Origin: Gonocerus acuteangulatus
Taxonomy: Eukaryota; Arthropoda; Insecta; Hemiptera; Coreidae
DNA length: 64,000 nt
Assembly (NCBI GenBank): GCA_946811695.1
Contig: OX328130.1
Coordinates: 70,986,232 to 71,050,231, forward strand
Reading direction: 5' to 3'
This document shows, one piece after another, positions 11,432 to 23,093 of this stretch (positions are counted from its first letter, which is position 1; each line of letters opens with the position of its first letter). The notes under the pieces are model-generated. The model saw nothing but the letters and a program-made list of their open reading frames with translations. It had not been told where the DNA came from and made no database searches. Both the position numbers and the translations under genes were made by a program.

Positions 11432-12502
11432 AGACGCCACAACAGGAAACTGAAGGAATCCTAAGCGGATATGACTCCCCCAAACTCCCAACTAAGACGC
11501 CACAACAGGAAACTGACAGTATCCTAAGCGGATATGACTCCCCCGAACTCCCAACTAAGACGCCACAACAGGAAACTGAAGGAATCCTAAGCGGATATGA
11601 TTCCCCCGAACTCCCAACTAAGACGCCACAACAGGAAACTGACAGTATCCTAAGCGGATATGACTCCCCCGAACTCCCAACTAAGACGCCACAAAAGGAA
11701 ACTGACAGCATCCTAAGCGGATATGACTCCCCCGAACTCCCAACTAAGACGCCACAACAGGAAACTGACAGTATCCTAAGCGGATATGACTCCCCCGAAC
11801 TCCCAACTAAGACGCCACAACAGGAAACTGACAGCATCCTAAGCGGATATGACTCCCCCGAACTCCCAACTAAGACGCCACAACAGGAAACTGACAGTAT
11901 CCTAAGCGGATATGATTCCCCCGAACTCCCAACTAAGACGCCACAACAGGAAACTGACACCATCCTAAGCGGATATGACTCCCCCGAACTCCCAACTAAG
12001 ACGCCACAACAGGAAACTGACAGTATCCTAAGCGGATATGATTCCCCCGAACTCCCAACTAAGACGCCACAACAGGAAACTGACACCATCCTAAGCGGAT
12101 ATGACTCCCCCGAACTCCCAACTAAGACGCCACAACAGGAAACTGACACCATCCTAAGCGGATATGACTCCCCCGAACTCCCAACGAAGACGCCACAACA
12201 GGAAACTGACAGCATCCTAAGCGGATATGACTCCCCCGAACTCCCAACTAAGACGCCACAACAGGAAACTGACAGCATCCTAAGCGGATATGACTCCCCG
12301 AACTCCCAACTAAGTCGCCACAACAGGAAACTGACAGCATCCTAAGCGGATATGACTCCCCCGAACTCCCAACGAAGACGCCACAACTGGAAACTGACAG
12401 CATCCTAAGCGGATATGACTCCCCCGAACTCCCAACTAAGACGCCACAACAGGAAACTGACAGCATCCTAAGCGGATATGACTCCCCCGAACTCCCAACT
12501 TT
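11432..12502. repeat. 63-bp minisatellite, about 17 units, open in frame
   Basis: Tandem 63-bp unit beginning AAGACGCCACAACAGGAAAC. As 63 is divisible by three, a + strand ORF from 11425 repeats a 21-residue unit starting KTPQQETDSILSG, and the minus strand is open too. Unit 14 lacks one C in the CCCCC run near 12297, which ends the + frame; the last three units are out of that frame. Recurrent variants GAC/GAT, AGT/AGC and ACT/ACG are silent on +, but the frameshift and the lack of flanking exon signals make a plain minisatellite the better reading. Confidence 0.9.
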
Positions 12503-12599
12503 CGTCTTAAGAAAACCCTAGTATCAATATGTTTCGTATTTTCTTATCTTGTTCTACTAAAATTTTACTGTGATTTTACTGCATTTAAATTTATTTTTG

Positions 12600-13083
12600 T
12601 TTCAAACCCGTAACTGGCGATGGTCTCTAAATACAAAATAAAAGTTAGTTAATCAGAAACCAAACCCCGTACAAAAGAACTAAACTAGCACTTCCTAAGT
12701 TGTAAGCACTTATCTTCGATTGACAACGCCCCATCGAAAATTGACTCAGAACCTTTTTTTATAGCGTGATGCTCCGAATGGTCACCTTCCACTTACCCTG
12801 ATTTTCTATACCCAGTACATAAGTTACTGTTACAGATATCACATTGAAAATGGTTCCATTCCTTTTCCCACGTTAAGAAATCTATAAAACATGTACTGGC
12901 AAGCAAATTAACTCGAAACCGTGAGCGTTACGATTTTTTTCGCGCATATTTCGCTCCAAAAACCTAGTCCCAGCCGACGGATTCTGCTAGTTAACGAACT
13001 AGACCTTTAAAATTAGATGAAATATTTTTGTGCCAAATTTTATAAAAATCGGAGCATTTGTGAGCGTATGAGAGAGTGAACAG

Positions 13084-13149
<66 letters not shown>

Positions 13150-13290
13150 TATAAACACACACAAGTTGAACCACCGTTATTTTCGTGATCTATAGGTTCT
13201 GAAACGTGAAAGTTTCTAGTCGGCACTTCCGGATTGCGTCATGAGGTCAACCTCATAAGCGGGTTTCCTCACTATGAGGAACCACGCTAA
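12600..13290 (-). mobile_element. Element A, copy 1 (partial)
   Basis: Minus-strand copy running from GAGGAACC near 13275 through TTCTAGTCGGCACTTCCGGA context, a (TA)n tract (13088-13145), AAATTTGG, TTCGTTAACTAGCAGAATCC context and on to GATTGACAACGCC. The terminal AAAGTCCGACTCGC end is missing. Confidence 0.6.
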
Positions 13291-13576
13291 CACAAATATA
13301 TAAGTAAATGATGTTAAAATAAAAAATATAAATTACTATCTATTATTGACTTGACTTTTTCTGATGATTTATGTAATGAGTTATGTTTACATAACAGCTG
13401 ATAGCACGAATGTGACGGGGGATGACCGGAGAGAGCGCATCTGGGGCATTGGGTCACGGACCTCTACATATCAGATCGTGCTTCTTAACAGCAGAAACAC
13501 AATATCTCCTGATTTTATTTCAATATTGTACCTATGTATATATATATATATACGAAGAGTAATTCAAAGTTAAAAA

Positions 13577-14461
13577 TGAAAGTCCGACTCGCAGGAACTG
13601 CATCATCTTAGTGCGGTTCCGTTCTTATCCCTAAACTCATTTAGAATTATTAAAATAGAAGCTGTTATTATTTTGGGTCCACATTTCTAGAAAGGTCTTG
13701 CTTTATGATCTTACCTGGATGGGTCGGCCAGCCCTCCCTAGGAAGGACCCCGCTAGGCAGTTGAAAAGATATATCTTGGAAATCCATATCTCTAACATTA
13801 AATTGTCTTTCTTAACCTGTTTTATTTTCAAATACATTATCCATCTATAAGCAATTAAAAAATAACAAGGAATAAAAACAGACAAAAAGAACAGTTCGAA
13901 TAAGCGAAATCAATTACTTTAAAGTTTTAAGCACTTATTTCTCCGATTGACATCGCCTAATCAAAACTTTCATCAAAACCTTCTTTGTAGAGCATTTAGT
14001 AAGCTTTCTAATGGTAGTCTTCCGTTTACCAAGATTCTCAACCTTTTTCGAGATATTAAGGAAAGTATACAAAGTTATCAAAACTTTTCATGTCTGTTAA
14101 TAAAATATTTTATTCTAACCCTTCCTTAACCCTTAGAATGCTAGCAGATCTGAGAGGGACCGACCGCCGGGTGCAGCGGATCTGAGAGGGACCGACCGCC
14201 GGGTGCTAGCGGATCTGAAAGGGACCGACCGCCGGGTGCTAGCGGATCTGAGAGGGACCGACCGCCGGGTGCTAGCGGATCGGAGAGGGACCGACCGCCG
14301 GGTGCCAGCGGATCTTTTTGCGCGAATTTCGCCCTAAACGCCATCTTCCAGTGGGCGGATTCTGCTGGTTAACGCACTTTACCTTTCAAATTAGACGAAA
14401 GATTTTTGTACCAAATTTCATCAAAATCGGACCATTATTCGCTGAGATATACCGCGAACAG

Positions 14462-14526
<65 letters not shown>

Positions 14527-14664
14527 AATTTGAACCACCATCATTTTCGGTCTCTAGGGGTTCTGAAACGCAAAATTTTCTAGTCGGCACTTCCGGATTG
14601 CGTCACGAGATCAACCTTATAAGCGGGGTTCCTCCCTATGGGGGAGGGAGGAACCGCGCTAAAA
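13577..14664 (-). mobile_element. Element A, copy 2 (both ends present)
   Basis: The minus-strand copy has the right end AAAGTCCGACTCGCAGGAAC (13577) and the left end GGAACCGCGCTAAAA (14650-14664). The interior includes a (TA)n tract at 14465-14525 and a GC-rich 33-bp tandem array at 14150-14310. Non-coding. Ends contain the inverted motif AGCGCGGTTCC / GGAACCGCGCT. Confidence 0.75.
14146..14312. repeat. 33-bp tandem repeat, 5 units
   Basis: Unit AGCGGATCTGAGAGGGACCG plus ACCGCCGGGTGCT, five copies with few changes, far more GC-rich than its surroundings and unique to this copy of element A. Confidence 0.9.
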
Positions 14665-14784
14665 AAGAAAATAATAATAAATGCCAAAATAAAATTTAAT
14701 ATCAAAGAACCTAATTACCGTAACAAGATCAAAATAAATAGCAAGAAAAAAAATATGAAATAAAATTTTAAAAAAATAAACAAA

Positions 14785-15000
14785 ATATTCTGACACGCAG
14801 GAACTCCGTCATCTTAGCCCGTGTCCGAAATTACTAATATACTCCCGGACCCAAATTACTAATATACTCATACTGGTCGTAATTTCTGCTGTATTACAAC
14901 GAAACGCGGTATACGTTGTAAGTATCTAATGAGAAAGAAGTGTTGTAAAAATTAACTAAATCAGTCATTCGGAAAGGAGGGTTTATAATAGGGAAGCTAA
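14785..15000. mobile_element. Fragments of element A end and element C body
   Basis: CACGCAGGAACTCCGTCATC near 14793 is an element A type end; 14840-14990 matches the part of element C with TACTCATACTGGTCGTAATT and AACGCGGTATACGT. Confidence 0.5.
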
Positions 15001-15011
15001 TAAAATTTATA

Positions 15012-15454
15012 AAAACTTCGTCTGGCCGGATTTTTGTTTTTTATTTCCCCTGTTTATTAAATTACGTGTAAATAAATCACAAACCTTTACAAATGAACTA
15101 AAAATAATATTTTATTTTTCATCTAACTTAATATCAGCACTGATATCATCACATTCAAAACCTGATTAGACTTGAAATAAATCAGAATGACCTCTTCAAA
15201 ACGTAGATTTATCTTAATTCAACAATGAGATTAATTGAAATAATATGATTTTTGAATGATTTGAAAATAGATTTTGATTTTTTCCATGTCTAATCAGGAT
15301 TTGAATGTTTAATTTCAATGATATCAGTGCTGATATTAAGTTAGATGAAAAATAAAATATTAGTTTATGTTTAATTGTTAAAGATCGTGAATTATTTGCG
15401 CGTAATTTAATAAAAAGGGCAAACAAAAAACAAAAATCCGGCCTGAAAGTTGTT
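15012..15454. mobile_element. MITE with about 180-bp inverted arms
   Basis: Ends TCTGGCCGGATTTTTGTTTT and its counterpart AAAACAAAAATCCGGCC. Inner blocks such as ATCTAACTTAATATCAGCAC and its complement keep the same order in reverse. Non-coding. Confidence 0.8.
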
Positions 15455-15574
15455 ATACATTTTATAAGATTCCATTAAAAAAAAAAAATCATTAAAATCG
15501 GTTAAGATTTGGAAGCTGTAGCCTTTTTTGAAACACAAAATATCGTTGGCCCCACTGTGCGTCACAGAACTCTA

Positions 15575-16262
15575 TCTATATATATAAAAATCACGTGTCT
15601 GTCTGTTTTTCTGTTTGTCTGTTTGTTTGTTCCTTATACAAATCCACACCGTTCGTCCGATTTTGACTAAACTTGGTACACATGTTGATCTTAATCTGGG
15701 GAGTGTCATAGGCTAAGTCAAAAACGTCTACCAGCTGTCTGTCTGTATGTTTGTCCCTTATACAAATCCACACCGTTCGTCCGATTTTGACCAAACTTGG
15801 AATAATGGTAGGTCTTGATACGGCGATTGCCATAGGCTAGGTCAAAACGGCTACCATCTGTCTGTCTGTATGTTTGTTCTTTATACAAACCCACACCGTT
15901 TGACCAACCTGGGCACACAGGTTGGTCTTGATCAGGGGAGTGTCATAGGCCAGGACAAAAACGTCTACCAGCTGATGTCTGTATGTGCTTTTTTTTTTTT
16001 TTTTTTTTTTTTTTTTGAATAAAAATCCACACTGTTAGATCGATTTTTACCAAACTTGGCATACATGTATGTCTTGATACGGGGGGGGAGTGTTATAGGT
16101 TAGGTCAAAGTCGTCTAGGACTCCCATTTGGGAGGTCACGGGTTCGAAACAGTTACAGATTCGTGTTATTTGATTTTAATAATACTTATTTGGTTTCTAA
16201 TTTATTTAGGCTTTTCTATATGCAGAAATTAGGTGTAGCATGGCACGCCGGGTAACAGCTAG
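15575..16262 (+). mobile_element. Non-autonomous Helitron with intact ends
   Basis: Starts TCTATATATATAAAAATCAC directly after an A and ends GGGTAACAGCTAG directly before a T, which is the Helitron rule (5' TC, 3' CTAG, insertion between A and T). Several tandem units of about 125 bp with ACAAATCCACACCGTTCGTC lie inside, and a T30 run sits at 15988-16016. No helicase is encoded. It is the inverse-orientation partner of 3774-4335. Confidence 0.8.
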
Positions 16263-16823
16263 TATACAATAAGATCTTATTGTGTGCGCGTGCAATCGTA
16301 TCCATCTCCAGCCTTGTACAGCAGGTCACTGACCTTCCTCAATACACAACCTAAAAGAATCAGTAATTAAAACCTCCTTGGAGGAGTGTTACCTAAAATA
16401 GTTTGGCAACGTCACTCGCCAGTAGCCATTAAGGTAATGCGGTAGGTAGACAGGTAATAGCCACAGAAGGTGGGTTATTATGACCTGGGGTGATTGCAAC
16501 GGCGCAATGACGGGGATGTTTTACATAACCTTTGCTTTCCAGGGAACTGCCTTCAATCGCCGGACCGCTTTTCCCTTTAAAAAAAATTATTTTCTGAGGT
16601 ATTCATAGAACCATTATATTCTCCTATTTCGGACAAGAGAGTTCAAGCATCAAACCTCGTTATGAGAATGGTTGTAGTTTTGGCACTCCGAAACAAGCTT
16701 TCACAACAGCAATCTAACAACATTTAACAATTGTTAGTCATCATATTGAAGCAATAATCCTTTATGTACGGAAATAAATGATAAAATTCATGACTTACTG
16801 ATTCAACAAAAACATATAACACT
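16263..16823. other. No recognised feature
   Basis: Less AT-rich spacer (16300-16560) with no ORF; no repeat ends recognised. Confidence 0.5.
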
Positions 16824-16831
16824 ATCTTGGT

Positions 16832-17124
16832 CTGGGCCGCCACATCTCAGAGCCGGGACCAGATCACGGGCCCCCACTTCTCACAGCCGAGCCTCCAATT
16901 CTCAGAACCAGAATGAAAATTCTAGTACTTTCCTATAGGACTTGGGGCATTTAAAATTATTTTCATCTTGAGTTTTGAGCAAAATGAGAATAAAAGCCGA
17001 CAATCGGTGCTTCAAAGGTCACTTTCGGTACTTTTTTCCAATTAGTGAGGGGTCGGTCCGGGCCCCCACGGTGCCCGGGCCCGAGACAACTGTACCCGGT
17101 TGTCCCTCCCATGTGGCGGCCCTG
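16832..17124. mobile_element. Short MITE with 8-bp target duplication
   Basis: Ends CTGGGCCGCCACAT / ATGTGGCGGCCCTG; flanked by ATCTTGGT (16824-16831) and ATCTTGGC (17125-17132). An 8-bp duplication suits hAT- or P-like transposases. The interior is GC-rich near both ends and non-coding. Confidence 0.75.
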
Positions 17125-17132
17125 ATCTTGGC

Positions 17133-17520
17133 TGCCTGGACATAAGGACCTCGGTCAAAACACAACTACTGATAGACATGCCAAACTTGTGACAGAAGAA
17201 CAGACACCCTCCATTTGACCTATTTCACAATGACGTTACTAGACATACCAGCAAAATCATACTAGACTTGATTGGCATATTGTAACTGACAATAAACTAA
17301 GAACTATTAAACCTACTATTACTGACTTACTCACTTAAGATGTGTTTTTGGAGTGGCATCGCTTAATGCTGCAGCTGTGTTAACACAAAAATAGGAAAAC
17401 ATGCTAGTCCCCAATGACGCAGAGCATCATGATCCTCAATAAATAAATAATTGAAGTAGTAATTAAATATCTTTATACCAACCAAGGTGAGGAATAACCC
17501 TTCAAAGCTCCACAGCTTAC
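17133..17520. other. No recognised feature
   Basis: Spacer before the PLE terminus; nothing coding or structured recognised. Confidence 0.45.
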
Positions 17521-17530
17521 TTTTATTTTA

Positions 17531-17575
17531 CCATCACAACGTTTCGGACTATTCGTCCATCTTCAGGAGATCTAC
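17531..17575 (-). ncRNA. Hammerhead-ribozyme-like core at PLE 3' end
   Basis: Minus strand: CTGAAGA (17566-17560), one extra base, stem II GGAC/GTCC with loop GAATA, GAAA, self-complementary ACGT, then the GTT cleavage triplet and a stem I only partly paired with the bases before the core. It lies downstream of the PLE endonuclease relic in the same orientation, where PLE terminal ribozymes are expected. Confidence 0.5.
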
Positions 17576-17599
17576 AATAGTAAATTAATTACTAGATAC

Positions 17600-18030
17600 T
17601 GCAGAAAACACGCTTTATAATTACTATTAACCAAGATATTAAATCATTTCATGCCAATTATTAAATTGTATTTCCTTAATTTTAAACTCACCATGTCCTG
17701 TCAATAATTAAAGTTACATTTAAAACGTCATAAAATCAGAAAAATGATTCCTAAAAGGAACCAAGTCAAATTACACATCAAGACAATTAAAAACATTCAT
17801 TATCTCACAGCCATATTAGAAGACCTTATCAACATACTTAGGCCTATTATATTTTATATAACTAAAATTACATTAAAACATTAAATTTCAAGTGATTAAA
17901 ATGTATACTAATTTATGTATGACATATCACAGGTAATTTGATTAATCATTACTTAAAATTATTTTTATTAAAATATTTAATATAAAATACACTGAGGTAT
18001 GTAGCCAAGATCATTAAACTATGGAAGGAA
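17600..18030 (-). mobile_element. PLE 3' untranslated region
   Basis: AT-rich region between the endonuclease C-terminus (stop near 18045) and the terminal hammerhead-like core. Assigned by position only. Confidence 0.4.
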
Positions 18031-18034
18031 TCTA

Positions 18035-18136
18035 TTACAATGTCAAACAGAAATTAATTTTATTTAATATGTCAACATAATGTTGTCCTATACCTTTAAC
18101 ATCTGTTTTGAAATTAATGGTTCTATTGATATTAGC
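18035..18136 (-). pseudogene. PLE endonuclease, C-terminal piece
   Basis: Minus-strand reading NINRTINFKTDVKGIG..., ending in stops, fits the segment that follows the catalytic part of a PLE GIY-YIG domain. It is separated from the rest of the domain (19376-19690) by the element C insertion at 18137-19375. Confidence 0.6.
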
Positions 18137-18263
18137 ACTTTCCTCCGAAGGAAAGTAGCTATTGAGGTTGGACTCATGACGGAATTTTTGAAAAATTTCT
18201 TCAAATCTTTATCGATCCTACCTAGTAGACACCGAAAATGACCCCCGTAAAAATTTATATATA

Positions 18264-18315
<52 letters not shown>

Positions 18316-19375
18316 TATATATATATATATATGTGTCTGTTAACACGATAGCGGCCAGAGTTTTTGTTTTTTCGTCACGAAACTTGGTATATAGCATTCA
18401 ATTAGCAAACGATTGAACGAGTTCGTTAACCACCAAAATCGGTCCACCGGAAGGGGGGGTTTACCCCGAACCCAAAACACTAATTTGACCATTTCAGCCG
18501 TAATATTTGTTATATTTCAACGAAACTTGGTATTCGTACTAGTAATATAGAGAGAAAAGTGAGATATAAAAATAAACTAAATCCGTTCATAAGGAGGGGG
18601 GGTTTACTCCGGTCCGACAATACCAATTCGCCACTACCAGCCGTGATTTTAGGTATATTTCGACGATACGCGGTATTCATAGTGGTAATCTACAGGTAAA
18701 TATGTGTTGTAAAAATAAACTAAATCGGTTCATTAGGAGGGGGGGTTTACTCCAGACCCACAATACCAATTCGCCACTACCAACCGTGATTTTTGGTATA
18801 TTTCGACGAAACTCGGTATTCGTAGTGGTAATCTACAGGTAAATATGTGTTGTAAAAATAAACTAAATCGGTTCATTAGGAGGGGGGGTTTACTCCGGAC
18901 CCAAATTACTAATATACTCATACTGGTCGTAATTTCTGCTGTATTGTAACGAAACGCGGTATACGTCGTGGGTAACTCATGAGAAAGAAGTGTTGTAAAA
19001 ATGAGCTGAATCGGTCAATCAGAAAGGGGGGTTTACTTTGTAATATATTTCAATAGAAAAGCCAGCCAGACATAGGTTCACAAAGGCGCCGCAAGGAGCG
19101 CTAGAGGGACTGTATCCGGTTCCTGCGTTAGATCAAAATACGATAATATGAGGATTTTGTATTTATTACGTAGTGTAATAGGTACCATGTGTAAACATAA
19201 CTCTGGAAGCAAATTAATAATTTATCAGTTACACATTACAAAATTAAAAGAGAACTATTGATGTTTTTATTTTATTTATGTAGGATATTTTAAGCAAATT
19301 GTTCTGGAAAGCAATCTACACTACCCAAATTCTGAGGAAAGTGCTTAGTTATGCAGCTCCTGCGTGACGGACTTT
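18137..19375 (-). mobile_element. Element C, near-complete copy inserted in a PLE
   Basis: Ends TTAGCACTTTCCTCCGAAGG (18137) and CTCCTGCGTGACGGACTTTT (19355-19375, minus strand AAAAGTCCGTCACGCAGGAG). Contains a (TA)n tract (18255-18330) and repeated GGGGTTTACTCCGG segments of about 125 bp. It splits the PLE endonuclease ORF, so it is younger than the PLE copy. No transposase. Confidence 0.75.
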
Positions 19376-19690
19376 TTTTAGTTATGTAAATGGATTCAGT
19401 TAATTTCCTAGCTTTATTATCATTAACAGTTTTTAAAATCTTTACATTATCATAATCAAACTTATGCTGTTTGATGATAGCATGATTTGCCAATGCTGTA
19501 GTATTGATATTTTTACTATTATTACAATTAGAAATGTGTTGTTTTATCCTATTTTTTAAATTTTGGGAAGTTTCACCGATATAACAGTTGTCAATCCATT
19601 CCTTACAATTAATATGATAAATTACAGTTTGTTTATTTATACTATAAATATCTTTGAAAATCCTCAACATATATACACAAAATTTAAATT
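19376..19690 (-). pseudogene. PLE GIY-YIG endonuclease, main piece
   Basis: Minus-strand ORF with VIYHINCKEW...CYIGETSQNLKNRIKQH, then ALANHAI, HKFDYDNVKIL and LTESIYI: the two halves of a GIY-YIG nuclease (Y-I-N spacing, YIGET, R-K-R helix, H-x-F-D-x-D-x-V) in the form found at the C-terminus of Penelope-like reverse transcriptases. The native continuation is at 18136-18035; the last 25 or so residues of the long ORF come from element C. No reverse transcriptase domain is visible upstream. Confidence 0.8.
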
Positions 19691-19734
19691 TGTTTCCCCT
19701 AACTGCTAGCGATTTTAAGTTTTACTCAAATCCT

Positions 19735-20060
19735 GCTCCGTGTCAGTCCTTCTAGCTCTTCGACTGTTACAACAGGATTTTCTTCTACAGTAAGTAGCCT
19801 GCGGGAGTTGGTAGTCAAGCTCTGTTGCTAGACCTGTACGAGGCTCGTCTTCAAGCTTGCGGTTTGTCGCTCGAAATCGTTCAAACCACCGCTCCACTTG
19901 TCGCTCACTAATGACATTCTCGTCATATATGTCCACAAGTATTCGATAACTTGAAGCTGCATTTTCTCCTTTATCGAATTCTCAAACCATAACTTGGCTA
20001 AATAAGTTTCACCAAACAAAACATGATAAATAGAATTGTATTTAATAATATAATAAACAA
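19735..20060 (-). pseudogene. mariner transposase N-terminal relic
   Basis: Minus-strand readings NVISERQVERWFERFRATN and KLEDEPRTGLATELD are the helix-turn-helix region of mariner transposases. The frame breaks several times (a second frame carries GENSIKEKMQLQ-like sequence) and nothing remains of the DDD catalytic part. It is the same internally deleted element as 55755-56182. Confidence 0.8.
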
Positions 20061-20640
20061 TAAATGTGAAGAAAAATTAACTGAAAAGGAGGGAAAGAGG
20101 AGGCAGACAGAATATTAAAAACAGACAGTGCTTATGGTATGACCTGATATATATAAATTTGAACTACCATTACATTCGTGATTTATGTGTCCTGAAATGT
20201 GATATTTTCAACGAAATTGTTGACAACTAAATCGAAGAGCAATTAGAATAAAATGACAAAGCTACACGGAAATTATTTGCCTAACAAGAAACGCCCGTGT
20301 ACTCTGTATTCTCTTCAAAGAATGAGAAATAATAATATTATTTCTGAAAGGGGGGTGGAATGGGGGGGCTTGATTGAAATTCAAGGAGTAGCTTCTGCAA
20401 ATTGCTTTCAAACGCACACCTCCTCCAACCAGCCCGCAAAATAACTCTATATTTAATTCTAATTTTAATTTTGAACTCATTTAAAGGTGCATAAATATTT
20501 TTTGCTTTGATTATTTTATTTTGTTCGAATTCGTGAGTTTCTCAAATTCTCCTGGAGTGGAATTATTCGTTCAACCAGTGCCACGCCTAAAAATATTTAT
20601 TAAAAATCCTTCGTACGGCTAAAATCCGGAAAAATTATCA
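20061..20640. other. No recognised feature
   Basis: AT-rich spacer, G-run near 20350; two small ORFs on opposite strands here are mirror shadows without family resemblance. Confidence 0.5.
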
Positions 20641-20643
20641 TAA

Positions 20644-21150
20644 TCTACTATATATTTGTCAAATATCACCCACTCACTCACTCACTCGCCCAGCGCAAAC
20701 CACTCGACAGAACATTCTGTAATTTTGCATGGACACTCCCTATAGAACGTAGACACTCGCTAAGAAAGGTTTTTTTGATATTGAAATTTTTAAGTATTTT
20801 TATAGGGGCTTGAATTTTTAGTTAGTTGGAACAGGCACGCATTGGCAGCATGCGTTGCTAGGACGATAAGAGAACTGCTGTTACCGTATTGTATCTATTT
20901 CATAGTATTATTTATATTTACGGTTCATTTCAACTATGATGGCAGACCTTGACTTACTAGAAATAAACTGAGATTTTGTCCCTCATGGAGTTTACGCTAT
21001 ACCTGGTGATGGTCCATCCGAGGTAATAATATCCCGAACCCTTGCACAGCCTCCTCAGCCATCAGCATCCCCAGTCAGAACACTTCTTGGTAATGCTCGC
21101 AAATATAATGGGTATCTCCAAATGACATCTTGGAAACATAATTTTTAACG
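20644..21150 (+). mobile_element. Possible Helitron relic
   Basis: TCTACTATATATTTGTCAAA after an A resembles a Helitron 5' end. A reading at about 20988-21147 gives AIPGDGPSEVIISRTLAQ and GNARKYNGYLQMTSW, the last similar to the R-x-Y-N-x-x-F-x-x-T-S block upstream of the Helitron Rep domain. Stops flank it and no 3' end was found. Confidence 0.35.
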
Positions 21151-21410
21151 TACATTTATTATTGACAACGATTTTTAACCTGTACTGGTTAAACTGCTGT
21201 TACTGGTAACCTATAGATAACGGGTTATCTGTTTGTTGACACTGGTCCGAAGCACCCCTGTGTCAAGATACATTATACTTTGATTACTTATCAATTGATG
21301 AATAGCATATAGTATGACGGGAGCCGTGCTATAATAAACTGCACAAAATTATATAGTAGTGTTAATTTTGATAATATATTATTTAAGGCAATAAAATACC
21401 TACTTGTCAG
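21151..21410. other. No recognised feature
   Basis: Spacer between the Helitron-like relic and the 19-bp array. Confidence 0.5.
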
Positions 21411-21411
21411 A

Positions 21412-21486
21412 CGAAGCACGGGTTGTCAGCTACGGCACGGGTTGTCAGCTACGGCACGGGTTGTCAGCTACGGCACGGGTTGTCAG
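21412..21486. repeat. 19-bp tandem repeat, 4 units
   Basis: Unit GCACGGGTTGTCAGCTACG; the first and last units are slightly changed. Confidence 0.9.
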
Positions 21487-21609
21487 TTAGTGCTTTATAT
21501 AGCTTATGATATAAAGAATTGAAAAATATTGATTTTGTTGTTAGTATTCATAAATTGGAGAAAATTTCTTTGATTTTGGTCACACAATGTGATATTACGC
21601 CTTCATCAC

Positions 21610-21665
21610 TTAAAAAAGTCCGTCATGCAGGAACTGCACATCTTGGTGCGTTTCCATGAAGTTCT
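21610..21665 (+). mobile_element. Isolated element A/C type terminus
   Basis: AAAAAAGTCCGTCATGCAGG followed by AACTGCACATCTTGG: an end of the A/C superfamily without the body. Confidence 0.5.
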
Positions 21666-21692
21666 AGTTTAATTTGGAATAGGTACAGGTAA

Positions 21693-23093
21693 TACAGGGC
21701 GGCCCAGATGAGCGGGCCACAAGAGAAATAACTACTAAACGGTTGGAGATATCAACATTTTTCAAAAGTGTAAAGTTGTAGCTCTCAGCGAAATCTATAA
21801 AATGGTGCCCTCGAAAATAAGATAATAATACTTCTAAGGGCTCAAATAGGCCTTTGAAGAGAAGGGTTACCTCTTTACCCATATTTTGCATTAGATTTTT
21901 AAAATGTACTAACAAAACAAGGAAGAACCGTGCAAACGGGGTTTGGATGCGTCAAGTAGTTCTCTGTAAAGATACGTTTTCATTTGCATGTATTCCTCAT
22001 CTCAAATTCCAAAAAGAAGGCACTTGAATTTATTTAAATAGTATTTTTGTTAAGGAAGGGGCAATTCAGCTCAGGAGAATGTGTTCAGCACTCAACAAAA
22101 CGATTCCCTTTAGTCTAAACCAAAGAAGATAGGAAATAAAATTGGGGCGTTCAGATCTTTTTGGGATTTCAGATGAGGAATACATGCAAATATAAACGTG
22201 TTTTTACAGAGAACTACTTGACGCATAGAGACCCCCTTTGCACGGTTCCTCTTTGTTTTTGTATTTCTTTTAAAAAATGTAATGCGTCATATGAGTAAAG
22301 AGGAAACCCTTCCCTTCAAAGGCCTATTTGAGCCCTTACAAGTGTTATTTTCTCATTTCCGAGGGCATCATTTTATAGATCTCGACGAGAACTACAACTT
22401 TGCGCCTTTAAAAGATTTTGATATCTCGCACTGTTCGCGGAAAGCCGCTCAACGAAACATACCCCGTGAGGTGCTGCCACCTAGCGGTGTGCCCAGGACC
22501 TATTTGCCCGCGGCAGTACGAGTCTGCACGAAAAGACAAGCTGAGAAGATATAGTCGCCTAGACAAAGCAGCGAGTGTGGAGCATACTAGTTTTTTCTCC
22601 CCAGATTCATACTCACAAATTATGGAGGAGTAAATATCCTAGCCACCCAGGCCGAGCGAAGGGAGCAGGAAATGGAGTTGGCCAGCCCACCATGATTTGG
22701 AGAGCAAGAAGGAAAATGCAGCAAACAGCAGGGAGTACTCAAGCACAAACCATTCTCAAGGTACCTTTCTCAATTTCATCACTCTAAGGATCCAGCAAAC
22801 CATCTCAACCAACCCCAGCAACTCATCACTCATCACTTCTCCACAATCCAAAATTTAAGTAACCCACTAACCACAAATTGTTCCTGCTTTTGGCTTTACA
22901 CCCCCATCCATTTAATTATATTTTCTGAAATAAATCCTGATTTTAAATTTAACCTATGTACAAATCTCTGCAGTCCTTCACCGTCAGTGGTCCACTCTAA
23001 ACCATATAAAAAATGGTAGAGTGATCACTATCATAAACACCAACCGTTTAGTAGTTATTTCTCTTGTGGCCCGGTTACCTGGGCCACCCTGTA
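21693..23093. mobile_element. Large foldback element carrying foreign DNA in one arm
   Basis: Ends TACAGGGCGGCCCAG and CTGGGCCACCCTGTA with GAGAAATAACTACTAAACGG just inside both. The left arm (21693-22060) folds on 22140-22435; the outer right end resumes at 22985. The 22436-22985 segment has no partner in the left arm, so it is an insertion or captured sequence. No transposase. Confidence 0.75.
22436..22985. other. Unpaired segment inside the foldback element
   Basis: About 550 bp, less AT-rich than its surroundings, with short ORFs that I do not recognise. It begins after CTCGCACTGTTCGCGGAAAG. Possibly captured host or retroelement sequence. Confidence 0.4.

Noticed and set aside
14458..14530. 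Repeated IYIYIY peptides
   Set aside because: Translations of (TA)n tracts.
20253..20480. Opposed small ORFs
   Set aside because: Mirror readings of the same non-coding stretch, no family similarity.
21412..21486. CRISPR-like array
   Set aside because: Contiguous 19-bp units without spacers, in a eukaryotic context.
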